Both the position numbers and the translations under genes were made by a program. The notes under the pieces were generated by a model. The model worked only from the letters and a program-made list of their open reading frames with translations. It made no database searches and was not told the DNA's origin. Source: Oscillospiraceae bacterium (GTDB taxonomy: Bacteria > Bacillota > Clostridia > Oscillospirales > Oscillospiraceae). From it: 64,000 nt of DNA. Location of the stretch: assembly GCA_017519975.1 (NCBI GenBank), contig JAFWRM010000048.1, positions 1 through 64,000 on the forward strand, in the 5' to 3' direction. This document shows positions 27,989 to 37,301 of this stretch, piece by piece. The first letter of the stretch is position 1, and the number at the start of each line of letters is the position of its first letter.

Positions 27989-28264
27989 TCACTCGGCCAC
28001 GGCGTCCTTCAGAGCCTTGCCGGCCTTGAACTGGGGCAGTCTGGATGCGGGAATCTCGATGTTCTCGTTGGTTCTGGGATTGCGGCCGGTGCGGGCGGGA
28101 CGCTGCTTCACGTCAAACACGCCGAAACCAACCAGCTGGACGCGGTCGCCGGCCTTCAGAGCTTCGGTGATCGCATCGAGAGCCGCGGTAAGAGCCGCTT
28201 CGCTCTGCTTCTTGTTCAGTCCGCTCTCCGCGGAGATTCTGGAAATGAGTTCGGTTTTATTCAT
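27989..28264 (-). CDS. hup: HU-family DNA-binding protein
   Basis: A 91-residue histone-like protein that bends and compacts DNA. It starts MNKTELISRISAESGLNKKQ and has the beta-arm signature GFGVFDVKQRPARTGRNPRT. An AAGGAGG ribosome binding site precedes the ATG. It lies between mazG and rqcP; the 81-base gap to mazG has an inverted repeat (CTCTC with GAGAG near 28299-28325) and an AT-rich stretch that may hold its own promoter. Confidence 0.93.
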   Translation of the reverse strand: MNKTELISRISAESGLNKKQSEAALTAALDAITEALKAGDRVQLVGFGVFDVKQRPARTGRNPRTNENIEIPASRLPQFKAGKALKDAVAE

Positions 28265-28345
28265 GATGTTCCTCCTTGCGGTTGCCCGCTTTATTTAATT
28301 CTCTCCCGGTCACCCGGTCGAGAGAGCAAACGTTTTGCGCCGCCG

Positions 28346-29131
28346 TCAGTCTTCTTCAGACGCGGCATCGTACAGCGCCAGTTCCTTCTCGGGACTCAGC
28401 GGTCCTCCCGCAGTTTCCCGCTCCAGTCCGGCAAAGCGCTCGGTAAAACGGTCGCTCGCCTTCGTCAGCGCCTCTTCCGGATCCGTTCCGGTCATCCGTG
28501 CGGCAAGCACTGCGGAAAAAAGCAGTTCCCCGACGGCCGTCTCCACGTCGGAGCCCTCTCCGTCGCTGAGGACGGAACTCAGCTCATAGAGTCTTTCCGC
28601 CAGACAGTCCATGGCGTCCCAGACGTCCAGGCGGCTCCCGGATATCGCCTTACCCGCCTTCTTCTGAATCTTTTCCGCCCGCCAGAGCGCAGGCAGGCTC
28701 CTCGCAACGGCACGCAGAGAATCCGTTACGGTATCCTGATGCTTTTCCTGCCTTTTGACATCCTCCCACAGGTCAAGGACGTCCCTCGCCGATCCCGCTT
28801 CCCGCCTGCCAAACACATGGGGATGACGGAATATGAGCTTCCGGCATACGCCGTCAGCCACGTCGTCCAGGCGGAAGCGCCCCGCTTCCCGCTCGATATC
28901 GGCGTGAAACACGACCTGAGTCAGCACGTCGCCCAGTTCTTCCTTCAGATGGTCGGCGTCCTGTTCGTCGATGGCCTCCACCGCCTCGTACGCCTCCTCC
29001 AGCATGTTTCGCCGCAGGCTCGCGTGCGTCTGTTCCGCGTCCCAGGGGCATCCCCCCGGTGCGCGAAGAAGCGCGATCAGCCGCTCCAGATCATAGACGT
29101 CATACCGAGACTTGTTATCAAAATCTATCAT
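28346..29131 (-). CDS. mazG: Nucleoside triphosphate pyrophosphohydrolase
   Basis: A 261-residue MazG protein with two helical repeats. The first holds the magnesium-binding EEAYEAVEAID and EELGDVLTQVVFHAD motifs near residues 45-75; the second (ELSSVLSDGEGSDVETAVGELL) is degenerate. It hydrolyses NTPs to NMPs and removes aberrant nucleotides. In Bacillus YabN this domain is fused to a methyltransferase domain; here it is alone. Part of the leftward flippase-mazG-hup-rqcP group. Confidence 0.9.
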   Translation of the reverse strand: MIDFDNKSRYDVYDLERLIALLRAPGGCPWDAEQTHASLRRNMLEEAYEAVEAIDEQDADHLKEELGDVLTQVVFHADIEREAGRFRLDDVADGVCRKLIFRHPHVFGRREAGSARDVLDLWEDVKRQEKHQDTVTDSLRAVARSLPALWRAEKIQKKAGKAISGSRLDVWDAMDCLAERLYELSSVLSDGEGSDVETAVGELLFSAVLAARMTGTDPEEALTKASDRFTERFAGLERETAGGPLSPEKELALYDAASEED

Positions 29132-29233
29132 ACTTTCACCGTTTCTGCAAGTAGATTAAGTGTAATACGCAAAATTCTGTGCCATTTATACAAAGCCCAG
29201 GACTGCCGCGCTTTCATTCCCCGGCAGAACGGA

Positions 29234-30853
29234 TTATTTCAGGTGAAGCTTCTCCGCGATCCTGTCCCCCTTGGGAAGCATCGAAATATCCTCTCTCGTA
29301 ACTGCTCCGAGCAGTATGACGGCTGCGAAATAAACGACGACTGCGATCCCGATGGAGATGAACAGCCCTGCCGTCACCTTCATCCGTCCGCCGCCGATGT
29401 CACCCAGCCCGATCAGTTTCATTACGGCGAAACTGCCCGCGGCGGCGACTGCCATCACCGCCGTGCAGAGCGCCGGCTTGGCAAACGCTCTTGCCAGCGG
29501 GATCTTTTCCGGGAACCTGAGCTTCAGCCCGATCATATTGACCAGAGAGATCGTCAGATAGCAGACCAGCGTGCTGATGGGCGCTCCCACGATGCCGAAG
29601 GCTGCGTTGCCCGTCAGCGTGTAATTGATGATGACCTTCAGGATACTTCCGGCCGCCATGGCTATCAGCGGGATCCGTTCATGTCCGCTGGCCTGGACCA
29701 GCGCCGTGGACACGAGCTGGAAGCATACGAAATAGGAAGCGATGCCAAGGATCGCCATGACGGCCGTCGCCTTCACGCTGCCCGTCCCGTAGAGGGAATA
29801 ATACAGCGGAGCGGCAAGCACGCACATTCCTACGGCGGCAGGCATGGCGAAGAGATTCATCAGCTTCAGGGAACGGCTCATCACTCCCCCCGCCTCACGG
29901 TACTTCTTCACCGCTATGGCCGCCGCCACCGCCGGAACCACGCTGATGGATACGGCGACGATCAGCGACGAAGGGAGCGTAAACAGCGTGTGCGCCTTCG
30001 TGAATGTGGCGTATTCCACGTCTGCCTGGAGCTCCGAGAGCATCAGCCCCTGCTTGAGACGGTTCATGACGACTTTCACGTCGATCAGCGTCAGCAGGTT
30101 CAGAAGCGAGGAGGAGAGCGTCATCGGAATGGTGATCTTCAGCATTTCCTTCAGTGTATCGCCGCGGGTCTCCGTCGATTCGTCCGTACATTCCAGCCGG
30201 TAGCTTCCTCTGCGCAGCGCCCGGCGGCGGTACCAGGCCATAATCGGGATGCTCGCTCCCAGGCCTACGACGACGCCGAAAATCGCTCCGGATACGACAA
30301 TGCCGGAGCTGTAGCCTGCCTTCAGAAGAATAAAGGCCACGGCCAGGCCGAGAACGAATTTGAAAACCACTTCGGATATCTGCGTGATCGACGTGGGAAC
30401 CATATCCTCATGCCCCTGGGTATACCCCCGATAGACCGCGATAACACAGCAGAAGAAAACGGCGGGCCCCAGCGTGAAGATGGCCTGATAGGATCCCGGT
30501 TCCTCCATGAAGTTGGCGATCTGACGGCAGCAGATCATCATGAATCCGCCGAATACCGCACCGATGACGATCATGGCCGGCATGGCCACGGAGAATATTC
30601 TCTCGCTCTGCCGGATCCTTCCCCGTGCGTTCTCCGAAGCGATCATCCGTGAGATGGCCACGGGCACGCCTGCCGTGGATACCGTGAGTAGCAGGGAATA
30701 GACGTTATACGCCACCCCGAAATAGGCCGCGCCGCTGTCGTCCAGAATGTTGAACAGCGGCAGCTTGTACAGCGCTCCGATCACCTTGACTATCGCAATG
30801 GTCGCCGCCAGGACGGCGGCTCCCTCCACAAAACTCTTCTTTCTTGCAGCCAA
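29234..30853 (-). CDS. MOP-family lipid/polysaccharide flippase (MurJ/SpoVB-like)
   Basis: A 539-residue membrane protein with about fourteen helices. The N-terminus (EGAAVLAATIAIVKVIGALY, NVYSLLLTVSTAGVPVAIS) and length fit the oligosaccharidyl-lipid flippase group that includes SpoVB, YabM and MurJ. Position next to mazG matches Bacillus yabM. It may flip a peptidoglycan or spore-wall precursor. A promoter and a DnaA box lie upstream at 30947-30997. Confidence 0.85.
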   Translation of the reverse strand: MAARKKSFVEGAAVLAATIAIVKVIGALYKLPLFNILDDSGAAYFGVAYNVYSLLLTVSTAGVPVAISRMIASENARGRIRQSERIFSVAMPAMIVIGAVFGGFMMICCRQIANFMEEPGSYQAIFTLGPAVFFCCVIAVYRGYTQGHEDMVPTSITQISEVVFKFVLGLAVAFILLKAGYSSGIVVSGAIFGVVVGLGASIPIMAWYRRRALRRGSYRLECTDESTETRGDTLKEMLKITIPMTLSSSLLNLLTLIDVKVVMNRLKQGLMLSELQADVEYATFTKAHTLFTLPSSLIVAVSISVVPAVAAAIAVKKYREAGGVMSRSLKLMNLFAMPAAVGMCVLAAPLYYSLYGTGSVKATAVMAILGIASYFVCFQLVSTALVQASGHERIPLIAMAAGSILKVIINYTLTGNAAFGIVGAPISTLVCYLTISLVNMIGLKLRFPEKIPLARAFAKPALCTAVMAVAAAGSFAVMKLIGLGDIGGGRMKVTAGLFISIGIAVVVYFAAVILLGAVTREDISMLPKGDRIAEKLHLK

Positions 30854-30946
30854 CGCGAGGCTCCTTCCTTCTTTTCCGCAGATATCCTTTCTGTCCCTGT
30901 TCCGGTTTCATCCGTTGACATAAAATGTGAAGAAACCGGTGGAAAT

Positions 30947-30955
30947 TGTGGATAA
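30947..30955 (-). promoter_or_regulatory. DnaA box
   Basis: A perfect 9-mer TTATCCACA on the minus strand lies about ten bases downstream of the predicted transcription start of the flippase group. It is single, so it is not an origin. Confidence 0.45.
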
Positions 30956-30967
30956 CTGCCGCTATTT

Positions 30968-30997
30968 CTTATGATTCCGTCCCGGACGAGTTGTCAA
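30968..30997 (-). promoter_or_regulatory. Promoter of the flippase-mazG-hup-rqcP group
   Basis: On the minus strand a perfect TTGACA (30992-30997) is 18 bases from CATAAG (30968-30973). The leader of about 100 bases contains a DnaA box and an inverted repeat, CCGGTTTC with GAAACCGG (30902-30939). Confidence 0.5.
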
Positions 30998-31045
30998 TAA
31001 TCGCCCCGGAGACCGTTATAAGGCCGTTTTTGTTCCGAGAGCTCC

Positions 31046-32038
31046 TCAGCGTTTCTGCTTTTTGAGGATCCGGATGTCCTCGCCGGTGAACCGAAGGATC
31101 TCATAATCCCCCAGAATGCGGGAGGATATCTGGGGCGAATACCGTCCGGCCAGCTCCGCCGGAGCCAGGTTCGTGCTGATGATGGTCTTTCTTCCCCCGG
31201 ACAGGCGGGTGTTCACAAGTTCATACAGCCCCGCGACCGTGAGGGAATTCGTCATCTCCGTCCCCAGATCGTCAAGGATGAGCAGATCGCAGTTCATCAG
31301 TCGGTTCAGGGCTGCCTCCGCCGTCTCTTCCCTCTCCCCTCGGCCGAATCGAGCCTCTTCGAAAGCGGCAAAGACCTCGCCCGCCGTCTGGTATACGACG
31401 GAGTGTCCGCTCCCGGATACTTCCCCTGCGATGCAGGCGGACAGGAACGTCTTTCCGAGGCCCGGCCCTCCGGTAAACAGCAGATTGTCCGAACGGCTGC
31501 CGAATCGCCGCGCATAGCTCCGGCAGTAATCCAGCACCGCTTTCATGTGCGCGCGAGGGCTGACGCCGGACTCGTTCGGCTCGTCACTGTACCAGAAAAG
31601 CTGAAAGCTGTCAAAGCTCTCCCCCTGCAGCCGGGTCAGACTGCTGAGCTCCCTGGCCTGTTCCTTTCGATACAGCTCCATCAGACATTCGCAGGGTTCC
31701 GTCCCTACGAAGCCGGTGTCCCTGCATCGGGAACAGTTCGGTTCCTCGTCCAGATAATCCCTGGGATAGCCCGCCTTCTCCAGCAGTTCACGCCGCTTTT
31801 CCTGCAGCCGCAGGCTCTCCTCTCCGGCGGCGCGAATCCGCGCTTCCGTATCGCCGCCCTCCAGAGCGGCGCGGAACACTCCGCTCATGACGTTCCGGAG
31901 CTCGCCGTCGATCTCCGCGAGGCCGGGCACCCGGCGGATCGCCTCTTCCTGCCGCCGCGCCGTGCGTTCCTCCCGCGATTTCCTCCGCTCCTCCAGCGAT
32001 GCTCTGGCCCGGGCGAAGACCGTCCTGTCCAGCGTCAT
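31046..32038 (-). CDS. DnaC/DnaI-like helicase-loader ATPase
   Basis: A 330-residue AAA+ ATPase. The N-terminal helical part contains a zinc-type cluster CSRCRDTGF...CEC (about residues 100-120), as in DnaI; Walker A is GGPGLGKTF near residue 191 and Walker B is LLILDDLG near 255. It should load the replicative helicase together with DnaD, whose gene lies directly upstream and overlaps it by an ATGA junction. An IstB-type transposase helper is an alternative family member, but no transposase is near. Confidence 0.88.
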   Translation of the reverse strand: MTLDRTVFARARASLEERRKSREERTARRQEEAIRRVPGLAEIDGELRNVMSGVFRAALEGGDTEARIRAAGEESLRLQEKRRELLEKAGYPRDYLDEEPNCSRCRDTGFVGTEPCECLMELYRKEQARELSSLTRLQGESFDSFQLFWYSDEPNESGVSPRAHMKAVLDYCRSYARRFGSRSDNLLFTGGPGLGKTFLSACIAGEVSGSGHSVVYQTAGEVFAAFEEARFGRGEREETAEAALNRLMNCDLLILDDLGTEMTNSLTVAGLYELVNTRLSGGRKTIISTNLAPAELAGRYSPQISSRILGDYEILRFTGEDIRILKKQKR

Positions 32039-32964
32039 GTGTCTTCCTCCTTCATGGATTCCGTCAGCCGGATGAGCCGATCGGTCTCGTCCGCCGCCGG
32101 CGCCGCGTTCCGATTCGCCGCCGGCACGCCGGCGGGGGCGGTCCCCCGGGCTCTCCTCACGCCGTCTCCCTTTTCGATCTCTTCCGGCGTATGCAGGCCC
32201 TTTCCGTGCCAGCTCAGGAAAATCTTATCCATATACTTGAAATTCAGCGTATGGATCTGATCCAGCGTCCGTTCGTAACACAGCCGGACGGCCGCTCCGT
32301 CAAACCCCATCTCGATCCAGCTCTCGACATATCCGCGTTCCGTATCGGTCATCTTCCGGTCGTAGATGCCGAGGGCGCGTCTGAATTCCCCTTCCCGGTC
32401 GGCGTACTCCTCTTTCCTGCGGATGAAGGCTTCCGCTTTCTCCAGGGTATCGATCCCCTGGCGCTTCCATTCCGCCGCCATCTTCTCCAGTTTCGCAGAG
32501 GAGAGCCTTCTCCCGGGCCCATAGCGCCGCCGTACGTCCTTTTTGAAAAACTGCATCATCTGGAGGATCACTTCGGGCGGCAGCGCCAGTCCCTCCCGGA
32601 TGTACAGCAGCCTCTGCAGATCCTGCACCGCCAGCTTTTCGCCGAACACATGCTCCGCCTGCGCCGCCAGGAAGGAAAACTCCTTTTTCCCCATGGCCGT
32701 AGTCACGTCCTCCGGAGAAAATGTCTTTTCTTCCTCCAGGGCGGCAAGAAGCCCCTGGCCGGCCAGCTTCTGCAGCAGTCTCTCCGCCTCCTGGCCGGAA
32801 ACGCCGAGTTCTGCGGAAATGGTTTCCGCCCCGCACCCGTCCGGATGCCGCAGAACACAGAGATAGGCAAGCGCCGCTCCGCCGTCCCTTCCGGCGATCA
32901 GCCGATCCGCCGCCGCCTTGGACAGGACGATGCTGTCGCCCTCCCGAATCTTGTATCCTGCCAT
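32035..32964 (-). CDS. DnaD-domain replication initiation protein
   Basis: A 309-residue protein with an N-terminal winged-helix part (VLRHPDGCGAETISAELGV) and two C-terminal DnaB_2/DnaD helical repeats, the second ending in the conserved IHTLNFKYMDKIFLSW motif. In Firmicutes DnaD-type proteins open DNA and recruit the helicase loader. The start at 32964 has a GGGGATGGGG stretch upstream; earlier in-frame ATGs at 32991 and 33096 lack ribosome binding sites. It forms an operon with the DnaC-like gene. Confidence 0.85.
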   Translation of the reverse strand: MAGYKIREGDSIVLSKAAADRLIAGRDGGAALAYLCVLRHPDGCGAETISAELGVSGQEAERLLQKLAGQGLLAALEEEKTFSPEDVTTAMGKKEFSFLAAQAEHVFGEKLAVQDLQRLLYIREGLALPPEVILQMMQFFKKDVRRRYGPGRRLSSAKLEKMAAEWKRQGIDTLEKAEAFIRRKEEYADREGEFRRALGIYDRKMTDTERGYVESWIEMGFDGAAVRLCYERTLDQIHTLNFKYMDKIFLSWHGKGLHTPEEIEKGDGVRRARGTAPAGVPAANRNAAPAADETDRLIRLTESMKEEDT

Positions 32965-33010
32965 GGGTCCCCATCCCCTTCCTTCGCTCATGCTCTGCAG
33001 GTAAATCAGT

Positions 33011-33039
33011 ATTATAACAGAATCCTTCCTCCCGTACAA
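33011..33039 (-). promoter_or_regulatory. dnaD-dnaC operon promoter
   Basis: On the minus strand TTGTAC (33034-33039) and a perfect TATAAT (33011-33016) are 17 bases apart. Confidence 0.65.
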
Positions 33040-33144
33040 TCTTTTGATGCGGTAAAAAGGCCTCGCGACCGCTGCGGAAGCCGCCGGCGGACACAAAAAA
33101 TTTACTTTTCTCTCCCTTTTTCCCTTTTTTCCTCATTCCTGTTG

Positions 33145-33153
33145 TGATATGAT
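33145..33153 (+). promoter_or_regulatory. Extended -10 promoter before the U32 gene
   Basis: TGATATGAT is an extended -10 element; no good -35 is seen. It would give a leader of about 55 bases for the U32-maf group. Confidence 0.4.
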
Positions 33154-33216
33154 GAGAAGACATTATTTTGGGAAGGTATGTCCTTCCTTCACTGACCGAT
33201 TCGGAGAAACGCTGAT

Positions 33217-35307
33217 ATGCTTGAGATACTTTCCCCCGCCGGCAGTCCGGAGGCCGTCGTCGCGGCCGTTCAGAACGGAGCCGACGCGATATATATGGGT
33301 TTCGGCGACTATAACGCCCGCCGCAACGCCAAAAACTTTACAGAGGAAGAATTCCGCAATGCCGCAGAATACTGCAGGATACGCGGCGTGAAGGTGTTCG
33401 TGACCCTGAACACGCTGGTCTCCGACCGGGAGATCCCGGCCGCACTGGAGACCGCGCGGACCGCGATCCGCTGCGGCGCCGATGCCCTCATCGTCCAGGA
33501 CCTCGGGCTTGTCCAGGCCCTGCGGCAGGCACTGCCCGGCGCGGAACTCCACGGCAGCACGCAGATGAGCGTGCACAGTCTGGAGGGCGTAAAAATGTGC
33601 GCCGCTATGGGTCTCAGCCGCGTTTGTCTGGCCCGAGAGCTGAACAGAGACGAGATCGCTGAGATCTGCCGTCAGTCTCCCATCGAGATCGAGGTTTTCG
33701 GCCATGGCGCACTGTGCATGTGCTATTCCGGCCAGTGCTACATGAGCGCTGTCATCGGGCGCCGCAGCGGCAACCGCGGTCTGTGCGCCCAGCCCTGCCG
33801 CCAGCCTTACGATACCGGCGCGCATTCCAGCCAGTACCCTCTCAGTCTGAAGGACAACTGCCTGATCCGCTACCTCGAAGAGCTGGAAGCCATGGGCGTG
33901 ACCTGTCTGAAACTGGAGGGCCGCATGCGCCGTCCGGAGTATTCCGCCATCGTCACCGGCATCTATTCCCGGGCCGCCCGGGAGCATTCGCTCCCCAGCG
34001 CGGAAACGCTGCGGCTGCTGCGTTCCGCGTTCTCCCGCCAGGGCTTTACCGACGGCTATTATACCGGAAACAGGGGGCCGGACATGTTCGGCGTCCGCAC
34101 GGAGGAAGACAAGGGCGAACCCGTGGTGTACTCCACCGCCAGAAAGAACTATCTCAACGGTGAATACCAGCGCGTCCCCGTGCGCTTCGTCGCCCGCATA
34201 CGGGAAGGCCACCCGGCGGAGCTGGCGGCCATTGACGACCGGGGCCACACCGCCGTCGTTACGGGGCAGAAGCCGGAAAAGGCGTTCCACCGGGAACTTA
34301 CGGAGGTCCAGCTGCAGACCCAGCTGCACAAAACGGGAGGCACGCCCTTTGTATGCATGGGTGTGAAAAGCCAGATTGAGAGCGGGCTCAGCATGGCGGT
34401 CGCGTCACTGAACGAGATGCGCCGCTCCGTCCTTGTGGATCTTCTGCAGCAGCGCCGGGAGTTTTCCCCCGCTGAGGAAGGTTCGTTTACGCCCGTACCG
34501 TCCGTTCCCAACCGTGCAGGGCACGCCCAGCTGACCCTGTCGTTTCTGAAATCTTCCCAGATCTCTCCGGAGATCGTCGCACTGAAGCCTGCCGCCGTCT
34601 TTCTGCCGGCGGAGGAATTTGCGGAGCCTTCCGCGATCCTTTCCCTTCTGAAAGAGGATCCGGACATCCGTCTGGGCGTCGTTCTTCCCCGGATCCTGCA
34701 TGACCCGGAGCTGGAAAAGTGCTCCGGCCTCCTTGTCCGGGCCCGCGGGGCCGGCGCTGAAGAAGCCCTGGTAGGAAACATCGGGCAGATCCTGTTTGCC
34801 CGGGAACACGGGTTTTCCGTCCGAGGCGATTACGGACTGAACGTATTCAACAGCGAAACGCTGTTCGTCCTGAAGGAGCTGGGTCTGCGTTCGGCAACGC
34901 TGTCGTTTGAGCTGCGTCTCCAGCAGATCCGGGACATTTCAAAATGCATCGACACGGAGATCATTGCCTACGGCCGTCTTCCTCTGATGATCACGGAAAA
35001 CTGCGTGGTGAAAAACGCGTACGGCGTGTGCCGCTGCGACAGCTTTTCCGGAATCCGGGATAAGACGGGAGCCGTTTTCCCCGTTGTCCGGGCATTCGGC
35101 TGCCGCAACGAGATCCTCAATTCCCAGAAGCTGTTCCTTGCCGACCGTCTGGCAGACGTGGACGCTGCCGGCATCCGGACGGCGCGTCTGGCTTTCACGA
35201 CGGAAAATCCCGAAGAATGCCTGTCCGTCGTACGGCGCTACATGGGGCTGGATGACTCCGATCCTGCGGAGTTTACCCGCGGACTGTATTATCGAGGTGT
35301 TGAATGA
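33217..35307 (+). CDS. U32-family protein, RlhA/TrhP-like
   Basis: A 696-residue member of peptidase family U32, annotated as collagenase-like but in characterised cases (TrhP, RlhA) acting in RNA hydroxylation. The U32 domain covers about residues 1-290, with the cysteine-rich signature CMCYSGQCYMS, NRGLCAQPCRQPY that likely binds an Fe-S cluster. A long C-terminal part resembles the extended forms with an inserted DUF3656 region. It overlaps the maf gene (ATGA). The RNA target is not determinable here. Confidence 0.82.
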   Translation: MLEILSPAGSPEAVVAAVQNGADAIYMGFGDYNARRNAKNFTEEEFRNAAEYCRIRGVKVFVTLNTLVSDREIPAALETARTAIRCGADALIVQDLGLVQALRQALPGAELHGSTQMSVHSLEGVKMCAAMGLSRVCLARELNRDEIAEICRQSPIEIEVFGHGALCMCYSGQCYMSAVIGRRSGNRGLCAQPCRQPYDTGAHSSQYPLSLKDNCLIRYLEELEAMGVTCLKLEGRMRRPEYSAIVTGIYSRAAREHSLPSAETLRLLRSAFSRQGFTDGYYTGNRGPDMFGVRTEEDKGEPVVYSTARKNYLNGEYQRVPVRFVARIREGHPAELAAIDDRGHTAVVTGQKPEKAFHRELTEVQLQTQLHKTGGTPFVCMGVKSQIESGLSMAVASLNEMRRSVLVDLLQQRREFSPAEEGSFTPVPSVPNRAGHAQLTLSFLKSSQISPEIVALKPAAVFLPAEEFAEPSAILSLLKEDPDIRLGVVLPRILHDPELEKCSGLLVRARGAGAEEALVGNIGQILFAREHGFSVRGDYGLNVFNSETLFVLKELGLRSATLSFELRLQQIRDISKCIDTEIIAYGRLPLMITENCVVKNAYGVCRCDSFSGIRDKTGAVFPVVRAFGCRNEILNSQKLFLADRLADVDAAGIRTARLAFTTENPEECLSVVRRYMGLDDSDPAEFTRGLYYRGVE

Positions 35308-35870
35308 ACATCGTTCTTGCGTCCGCATCCCCCCGCCGCCGGGAGCTTCTGGAGCAGATCGGTCTTTCGTTTTCCGTCCGTCCCGCCGCCTCCGAGCCGT
35401 CCGTATGCGGCCTTTCTCCGGAGCAGACCGTATGTGCTGTCGCACTGGCCAAGGCGGAAGACGTCGCCTTGGCCGCTTCTCCGGAGGAGCTGATCCTCGG
35501 TGCCGATACCCTGGTCTATCTTGACGGAGAGCCTCTGGGCAAGCCCTCCGACACGGAACACGCCGTTTCCATGCTTCGCCGTCTCTCCGGCAGAGAGCAT
35601 GACGTCTATACCGGCGTCGCCCTCGTCGGAGGCGGGAGAAAGCTGGTCCGCTGTGAAAGGACCGTCGTACGTTTCCGTCCTCTGACGGAAGATCTGATAC
35701 GCCGATACGCCGCCACCGGAGAACCGCTGGATAAGGCTGGCGCATACGGCATCCAGGGGCGGGGCTGTCTGCTCGTCGAGAGCATTCACGGAGATTACAA
35801 CAACGTGGTCGGCCTTCCCCTCGGACTTCTGAGAGACATGCTGGAATCCTTCGGCGTGCCCGTCCTGTGA
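35304..35870 (+). CDS. maf: Maf-like nucleotide pyrophosphatase
   Basis: A 188-residue protein with the Maf signature LASASPRRRELLEQIGL at the N-terminus, LGADTLVYLDGEPLGKP in the middle and DKAGAYGIQGRG towards the end. Maf proteins hydrolyse dTTP, UTP or modified nucleotides and affect septum formation. Translationally coupled to the U32 gene and followed by mreC, the usual maf-mre order. Confidence 0.92.
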   Translation: MNIVLASASPRRRELLEQIGLSFSVRPAASEPSVCGLSPEQTVCAVALAKAEDVALAASPEELILGADTLVYLDGEPLGKPSDTEHAVSMLRRLSGREHDVYTGVALVGGGRKLVRCERTVVRFRPLTEDLIRRYAATGEPLDKAGAYGIQGRGCLLVESIHGDYNNVVGLPLGLLRDMLESFGVPVL

Positions 35871-35903
35871 TCGTGTCCTTTTCCGGGCAGAATGGGGGAA
35901 CTT

Positions 35904-36746
35904 ATGAAAAAGATCTTTTCCAGAAAAACGCTGGTCGTCGTCCTGATCGCTCTGGTCGTGGCGCTGGCCGCCGTCATATCCATGGTCGGGACTGGCCGAC
36001 CCGGCTTTGTCACTTCCGCGGTGGAGACCGTGCTGAAACCGGTCAAGTCCGCCGCCGCTGCCGTCGCGGGCACCTGCGAGAAGCTGTACGGATACATGCA
36101 CGATTACGACCGCCTCATCGAGGAGAATGCCGCACTTCGGGCCAGATTGTCCGGTGCGGACCGTGAGGCGCGGGATTACGACGCCCTGGAAGAGGAGAAC
36201 GTCCGCCTCCGGGAGCTCCTCGGTCTGTCACGGAACAACGAAAGCTATGAATTCGAATCCGCCAGCATCATCGCCTGGAGCGCTTCCAGCTGGGATTCCA
36301 CCTTTACCATAAACAGAGGCTCCGCGAATTCCGACATTGCGGCCGGAGATCCCGTGATCACCTCTTCCGGCTGCGTCGTCGGCCTGGTCCGGACCGTATC
36401 CTCCGGCAGCAGCGTGTGCGTCTCTCTGATCGATACCACATTTGCCGCCAGCGTGGATCTCGACAACGTGACGGGATCCTGTTCCGCCGTCGGGGATTAC
36501 TCTCTGATGCGGCGCGGAAAGCTCATGGTGGAATACATCAGCGACAGCAACCGCGTTTTCGCGGGGGACAGTGTGATCACCTCCGGAAAGGGAGGGCTGT
36601 TCCCTGCCGATCTGCTGTTGGGTTACGTGGATGAGGTCACAACCACGTCCGACGGGCAGAACGACGTTGCCGTCGTGACCCCTGCGGTCTCTCTTGACGA
36701 TCTGCTCTATGTGTACGTGATCACAGACTTCAGCATGACGGAATGA
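35904..36746 (+). CDS. mreC: Rod-shape protein MreC
   Basis: A 280-residue bitopic membrane protein: one N-terminal helix (TLVVVLIALVVALAAVISMV), a coiled coil (YDRLIEENAALRARLSG to ENVRLRELLGL) and a beta-rich extracytoplasmic domain. It organises the elongasome with MreD and PBP2. The ATG at 35904 has GGGGGAA upstream and is preferred to 35892. No mreB precedes it here; maf lies there instead. Confidence 0.9.
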   Translation: MKKIFSRKTLVVVLIALVVALAAVISMVGTGRPGFVTSAVETVLKPVKSAAAAVAGTCEKLYGYMHDYDRLIEENAALRARLSGADREARDYDALEEENVRLRELLGLSRNNESYEFESASIIAWSASSWDSTFTINRGSANSDIAAGDPVITSSGCVVGLVRTVSSGSSVCVSLIDTTFAASVDLDNVTGSCSAVGDYSLMRRGKLMVEYISDSNRVFAGDSVITSGKGGLFPADLLLGYVDEVTTTSDGQNDVAVVTPAVSLDDLLYVYVITDFSMTE

Positions 36747-36759
36747 GGGAGGCGCTGTT

Positions 36760-37287
36760 ATGTTGAAGAAAAACAGAGCTGCCCTGCTGCTGATCCTGAA
36801 GCACGCGCTCCTGCTTCTGATCCTGTATGTTCTGCAGGCCCTCGTCTTCCCCTGGTTCGGCACGGCAGTGCAGCCGATGCTCCTTTGTGTGGCGGCCGCC
36901 GGGGTCGCCCACGGCGAAGGGAGTTTTCCCGGCTCGCTGTTCGGCCTGTTTGCCGGCGTTCTGACGGATTCCGCTCTCGGCCGGCCGATCATGACCTTTA
37001 CCCTGCTTCTCACCGTTCTCGGCCTTCTGATCGGATATCTGTCTGAAAACTGGCTGTCCGCCAATCTGCCCGCATACGCGGCAAGCTGCGCTCTGTCCTG
37101 CCTGATCTGCATCGTCGTTCAGGCGCTGCCTGTCCTGCTGCGCCACGGCTCTCCCGCCGCGCTCTGTCTCACGGCGCTGATCCAGCTGGCTGTCAGCATG
37201 ATCTTCTCGCTTCTCCTGCTGCCGGTGGTCCGTTGCCTGACCCGGGCGTACCGCAGGGAGTGGCGAACCTTACCCCACAGGAGCTGA
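36760..37287 (+). CDS. mreD: Rod-shape protein MreD
   Basis: A 175-residue protein with five or six membrane helices, position and length of MreD. Sequence similarity within the family is low, so the call leans on the gene order mreC-mreD-mrdA. It starts 13 bases after mreC (ribosome binding site GAGGGAGG) and ends 14 bases before the PBP gene. Confidence 0.82.
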   Translation: MLKKNRAALLLILKHALLLLILYVLQALVFPWFGTAVQPMLLCVAAAGVAHGEGSFPGSLFGLFAGVLTDSALGRPIMTFTLLLTVLGLLIGYLSENWLSANLPAYAASCALSCLICIVVQALPVLLRHGSPAALCLTALIQLAVSMIFSLLLLPVVRCLTRAYRREWRTLPHRS

Positions 37288-37301
37288 AAGGATCCCACAG
37301 G

